From Bin87 sp965220105 (GTDB taxonomy: Bacteria; Chloroflexota; Dehalococcoidia; Lucifugimonadales; UBA3495), in contig OZ244811.1 of NCBI GenBank assembly GCA_965220105.1, positions 1,240,001-1,304,000 on the forward strand: 64,000 nt of DNA, given 5' to 3'. The first letter of the stretch is position 1; every line of letters starts with the position of its first letter. Of this stretch, positions 61,108 through 64,000 are shown piece by piece. The translations under genes and the position numbers were made by a program. Below the pieces are notes generated by a model that ran no database searches, was not told where the DNA came from, and saw only the letters and a program-made list of their open reading frames with translations.

Positions 61108-62337
61108 TTGAAACTAACGGCGAGGTTTTCCCGGGCTGCCACGCCCCTGGGTATCTTCCGCTACCGCGACTTCGCGTTTGTGTGGGGCTCCACGACCCTG
61201 GTTGGCATGGGCACTCAGATGGAGTCGGCGGTACTCGGCTGGTTCGTGTTGACCCTCACCGACTCCCCGTTCCTGGTGGGATCCATCGCCGCCGCCCGCA
61301 TGGCGATGAACTTCCTGGCCCTGTTTGCCGGCGCCATCGCCGACCGTCTGCCCAGAAACCTCCTGCTGGCGACGGTGGAATTCGTCATGGGCGCCCTGGG
61401 CATCCTGATGCTGACCCTCATCCTGACCGGATTGCTCGAGGTCTGGCATATTTTTGCCATCACCATGCTCATGGGAGTGATACGCCTGTTCCAGATGCCC
61501 GTCGCCCAATCGCTCATCGGTGACGTGTTGCCCACCGAGCGTGTTAGCAACGGAGCGGCATTCAACACCGTCGCCATGAACATTGCGATGCTGTGCGGCC
61601 CGTTGATCGGCGGCCTGCTGTTCAAGGCGTATGGCCCGCAGGGGGCATACCTGGCGATTGCGGCTCTGTACCTGTCCAGTGGAATGGTGGCCCTGGCCAT
61701 CCGGCGGGGACAAGCCCGTGGCAATCGCCGGTCTGAGTCGGTGCTTCGCACGGTCGCTGATGGCTTGCGGTACGCCAGCGGCAATCAGGTCATCTGGGCG
61801 GTGCTCTTTGTGGCCGTGATTATCAACCTGGCGGGCTGGACTCTGCACACCGGCCTGGCGCCTATTTTCGCCCGCAACGTGCTGGGCACCGATTCCGCCG
61901 GGTTGGGATTGCTACTGTTTGCCTTTGGTATAGGCGCGTTGACGGGTTCAGTGAGTTTGGCCATGGTGCCGAGTTTGCGGAGCGTCGGCAAACTGTTGAT
62001 TGCCGCCGTGGTGGCGTGGCACGGCATGATTTTGGCCTTTTCGTTCTCGACGTCGTTTTATGTTTCGATGTTCGTTTTTGTGCTGGTGGGAACGGCATTC
62101 GCCGCGACGCAGGTCCTGATCCTCACGCTGCTATTGCGTGTCACGCAAGCCGAATTCAGGGGGCGGGTGATGGGTTTGCGCTCCCTGGCCATCCTTGCCT
62201 TCAGCCCGGGCAGCATCGCAGCGGGCGCCATGGCCGGTTGGTGGGGGGCGGCAGCGGCGGCGCAGGTGGTGGGTGTTACCGGAATCGCCCTGGTCCTGGT
62301 CCTGGCGGTGGCGGCCCCCAAGCTGCGGCGGGCTTGA
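61108..62337 (+). CDS. MFS transporter (EntS/MFS_3-like)
   Basis: A TTG at 61108 is the most upstream start before the first helix; no ribosome site is visible, so the start is uncertain. The 409-residue protein begins LKLTARFSRAATPLGIFRYR and then DFAFVWGSTTLVGMGTQMES. It has about 12 helices, the motif FAGAIADRLPRNLLLATVEF after helix 2, FQMPVAQSLIGDVLPTERVS, LFKAYGPQGAYLAIAALYLS and TQAEFRGRVMGLRSLAILAF. It resembles the enterobactin-exporter type, usually efflux. In this cluster it may export an intermediate or a toxic substrate, or import the substrate. Confidence 0.88.
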   Translation: MKLTARFSRAATPLGIFRYRDFAFVWGSTTLVGMGTQMESAVLGWFVLTLTDSPFLVGSIAAARMAMNFLALFAGAIADRLPRNLLLATVEFVMGALGILMLTLILTGLLEVWHIFAITMLMGVIRLFQMPVAQSLIGDVLPTERVSNGAAFNTVAMNIAMLCGPLIGGLLFKAYGPQGAYLAIAALYLSSGMVALAIRRGQARGNRRSESVLRTVADGLRYASGNQVIWAVLFVAVIINLAGWTLHTGLAPIFARNVLGTDSAGLGLLLFAFGIGALTGSVSLAMVPSLRSVGKLLIAAVVAWHGMILAFSFSTSFYVSMFVFVLVGTAFAATQVLILTLLLRVTQAEFRGRVMGLRSLAILAFSPGSIAAGAMAGWWGAAAAAQVVGVTGIALVLVLAVAAPKLRRA

Positions 62338-62396
62338 CGTGGAACCGCCACAGGGGTGTCGCCGTTCCCAAAGCGCCGCCGTATTTTCCGATTTCG

Positions 62397-64000
62397 TTAC
62401 TTGTTGAGCGCCACGTCAATCAGCGCGATACGTCTACCCTGCACCGCTTCCAGACCGTTGCGAAGGGCCTGATGCAGTTGAGACGGGTCTTCTACCTGCT
62501 CCCCGTAACCGCCAAATGGCGTCACCAGCCCGGGGTAATCCGGTCCGGGGATGTGCACGCCGTGCCACAATCCAGCTTTGGCGGCGTCCCCATCCGGATA
62601 ATAGCTCAGGTGGTTGCCACGCATCGCCTCGTAGTTGCCATTGTTGAACACGATGGTCAGGAAGGGCAGGTCGGCTTCCCGGGCAACGCCGTAACTCTGG
62701 GTTATCGGGTTGTACAGGAGTCCGCCGTCTCCCATGAGGGCCACGACGGGTTGGTCGGGTTTCGCCAGTTTGACACCCAGCGCCAGTCCGAGTCCCTGTC
62801 CCAAACCGCCGTTGGGGCGAAAGTAGCTGTGGGGCGTTTCCCATTGCACATGCCGGGCGATGGCCCCCCGGTGCGTCGTGACTTCCTCCACATAGACAGT
62901 GTCGTCGGGCATCACATCGCTGATGGCGGAGCACAACCACACCGGATCGATGGGCGAGTGGGAGTCCGCCGCTGATTGGGCCCGGCGGTACCCCTCGGCC
63001 AGCCGCTGATGTTCAGCCGCCCAGCGCTGGCGACGTTCCTCGATGGCGGCGCGGCGGGTTTTTGCTGCGGGTTCCAGGGCCTCCGTCAGCAACTGCAACC
63101 CGAGGGTCAGGTCGCCCTCAACGTACCGGTCGGCAAACAGGTTCTGGTACACCATCATTTCCTTGATGGGCGTTTCTCCCATGGCCACCACGGTGGCGTT
63201 TTTCGGTCCGGCGCTGGGCGGGTACCACGGCGAGCGGCTCCCCAACAACAGGACCAGGTCGGCCTGGTCCAGGTACGGCGCCGGTTCCGGCCCAAGGTAA
63301 AGCGGATGACTCTTTGGGAAATTGGCGTACGTGGCCGCACTTTCCACCACTGGGATCGCAAACAGGTTGGCCAGGGCCACCAGGTTGGCGAATCCCGCCG
63401 CCTCCCGCCCGGCGCAGTCGGTGATGATCAATGGAGATTCGCTGGCGGCGACCAGATTGGCAAGCTCTTCAATCGCGGCGTCGGTGGGCCTGGTTTTGGG
63501 GGCAGCCGGCATGAGCCGCATCTTGGCCGGTTGCGGCCACTCGTGGATCATCGTTTCGATGGAAATATCCATAAATGCCGGCCCTTGGGGAACCCGCTGG
63601 GCCAGCTCGCCGGCCCGCACCAACTGTTCGTACAAAGTGTGAGGACTCGTCGCCCGTCCGCTCCACTTGGCGACTGCGTCGGCGAAACGGTTGGGTCCGC
63701 CGACCACGCTGAGGTTCCGGTACCACTGGGCTTGGGGGTCCAGCTCCGGGTTTTCGCCGTAGCTGGTGGCCTCGCCGGAGCAGATCAGCATTGGCACCTC
63801 GCCCAGGCTGGCGCTATGGATGCCCATGCTACCTTGCAGCACGCCTACCCCGGCGTGGAGCAGCACCGCCTGCATTTTGCCCGTGACTTTGGTGTATCCG
63901 ATGGCCATGTCCACCGCCAGGGTTTCATGCCAGCAGTTAATATAGCGCGGCCCGGGAGTCTCGTTGATTTTCTGACGCGCCAGCGCTTCCCACACCGGCG
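62397..64000 (-). CDS. ThDP-dependent enzyme (acetolactate synthase/benzoylformate decarboxylase-like), 5' end outside window
   Basis: The frame enters from the right edge without a start; at least 532 residues are present and about 30-40 N-terminal residues are missing. It contains YINCWHETLAVDMAIGYTKV (cofactor-activating Glu), HAGVGVLQGSMGIHSASLGE, a central domain (SPLIITDCAGREAAGFANLV, PYLDQADLVLLLGSRSPWYP) and the ThDP motif VVALMGDGGLLYNPITQSYG through FLTIVFNNGNYEAMRG. Members decarboxylate 2-oxoacids or form acyloins. The start of the pyrophosphate domain (RPNGGLGQGLGLALGVKLAK) is intact. It faces the plus-strand run and may process an oxoacid from the same pathway. Confidence 0.92.
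   Translation of the reverse strand, partial: PVWEALARQKINETPGPRYINCWHETLAVDMAIGYTKVTGKMQAVLLHAGVGVLQGSMGIHSASLGEVPMLICSGEATSYGENPELDPQAQWYRNLSVVGGPNRFADAVAKWSGRATSPHTLYEQLVRAGELAQRVPQGPAFMDISIETMIHEWPQPAKMRLMPAAPKTRPTDAAIEELANLVAASESPLIITDCAGREAAGFANLVALANLFAIPVVESAATYANFPKSHPLYLGPEPAPYLDQADLVLLLGSRSPWYPPSAGPKNATVVAMGETPIKEMMVYQNLFADRYVEGDLTLGLQLLTEALEPAAKTRRAAIEERRQRWAAEHQRLAEGYRRAQSAADSHSPIDPVWLCSAISDVMPDDTVYVEEVTTHRGAIARHVQWETPHSYFRPNGGLGQGLGLALGVKLAKPDQPVVALMGDGGLLYNPITQSYGVAREADLPFLTIVFNNGNYEAMRGNHLSYYPDGDAAKAGLWHGVHIPGPDYPGLVTPFGGYGEQVEDPSQLHQALRNGLEAVQGRRIALIDVALNK

Noticed and set aside
1..64000. CRISPR arrays, tRNA and rRNA genes
   Set aside because: No regularly spaced repeats and no tRNA-like or rRNA sequence were noticed; the repeated elements found are transposon or palindromic repeats.

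Overview
The window is 64 kb of GC-rich (about 60%) bacterial DNA. Gene content points to a heterotrophic Chloroflexota-like organism of the SAR202/Dehalococcoidia type: many small-molecule catabolic families (CaiB/BaiF CoA-transferases, luciferase-like flavoenzymes, PuuE-type deacetylases, M19 and M24 peptidase families, SMP-30, Gfo/Idh, amidohydrolases, MmgE/PrpD), MFS transporters, and a heavy insertion-sequence load. The taxonomy is inference: no rRNA, tRNA or single-copy marker is present.

Layout. 1-5.5 kb is a mobile-element zone: an IS1380 remnant, a 19-bp inverted repeat, a small unknown gene, a stand-alone protein matching the C-terminal half of a large serine recombinase, an XRE regulator and a full-length large serine recombinase whose end runs into an IS630 remnant. 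5.9-11.8 kb holds metabolic genes (LVIVD propeller, a broken FAD oxidoreductase, PuuE-type deacetylase, SMP-30 lactonase-like protein, luciferase-like oxidoreductase). 12.6-25.3 kb alternates transposases (IS1182-like, IS630, and IS701 nested in IS5), decayed genes, a 163-bp MITE with a 10-bp target duplication, and two small membrane proteins sharing a WTRWY start. 25.5-32.1 kb is catabolic again (MFS, M24 peptidase-like, Gfo/Idh, MBL-fold, amidohydrolase). 32.3-34.7 kb is an exact tandem of two IS630 copies. 34.8-39.4 kb has two PuuE-type deacetylases, an enoyl-CoA hydratase and a Uma2 protein. 40.3-44.2 kb is an integrase remnant with its excisionase-like HTH gene, followed by two dead transposases.

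44.3-50.1 kb contains two recognisable housekeeping modules: circularly permuted ATP-grasp plus alpha-E protein, and amtB-glnK for ammonium uptake, followed by a VOC protein.

50.4-64 kb is the most coherent block. A minus-strand run (alpha/beta hydrolase with fluoroacetate-dehalogenase motifs, MmgE/PrpD, MaoC-type hydratase, two CaiB/BaiF CoA-transferases) diverges from a plus-strand run (group-D flavin monooxygenase/acyl-CoA-dehydrogenase-like, dihydropyrimidinase-like, amidase, MFS), and a ThDP enzyme faces in from the right edge. This looks like a pathway that opens a cyclic amide/imide or halo-acid and channels the acid through CoA thioesters; the substrate is unknown.

About a dozen genes are pseudogenes caused by single nonsense codons, single-base indels or partial duplications, so the region appears to be in active decay and rearrangement.
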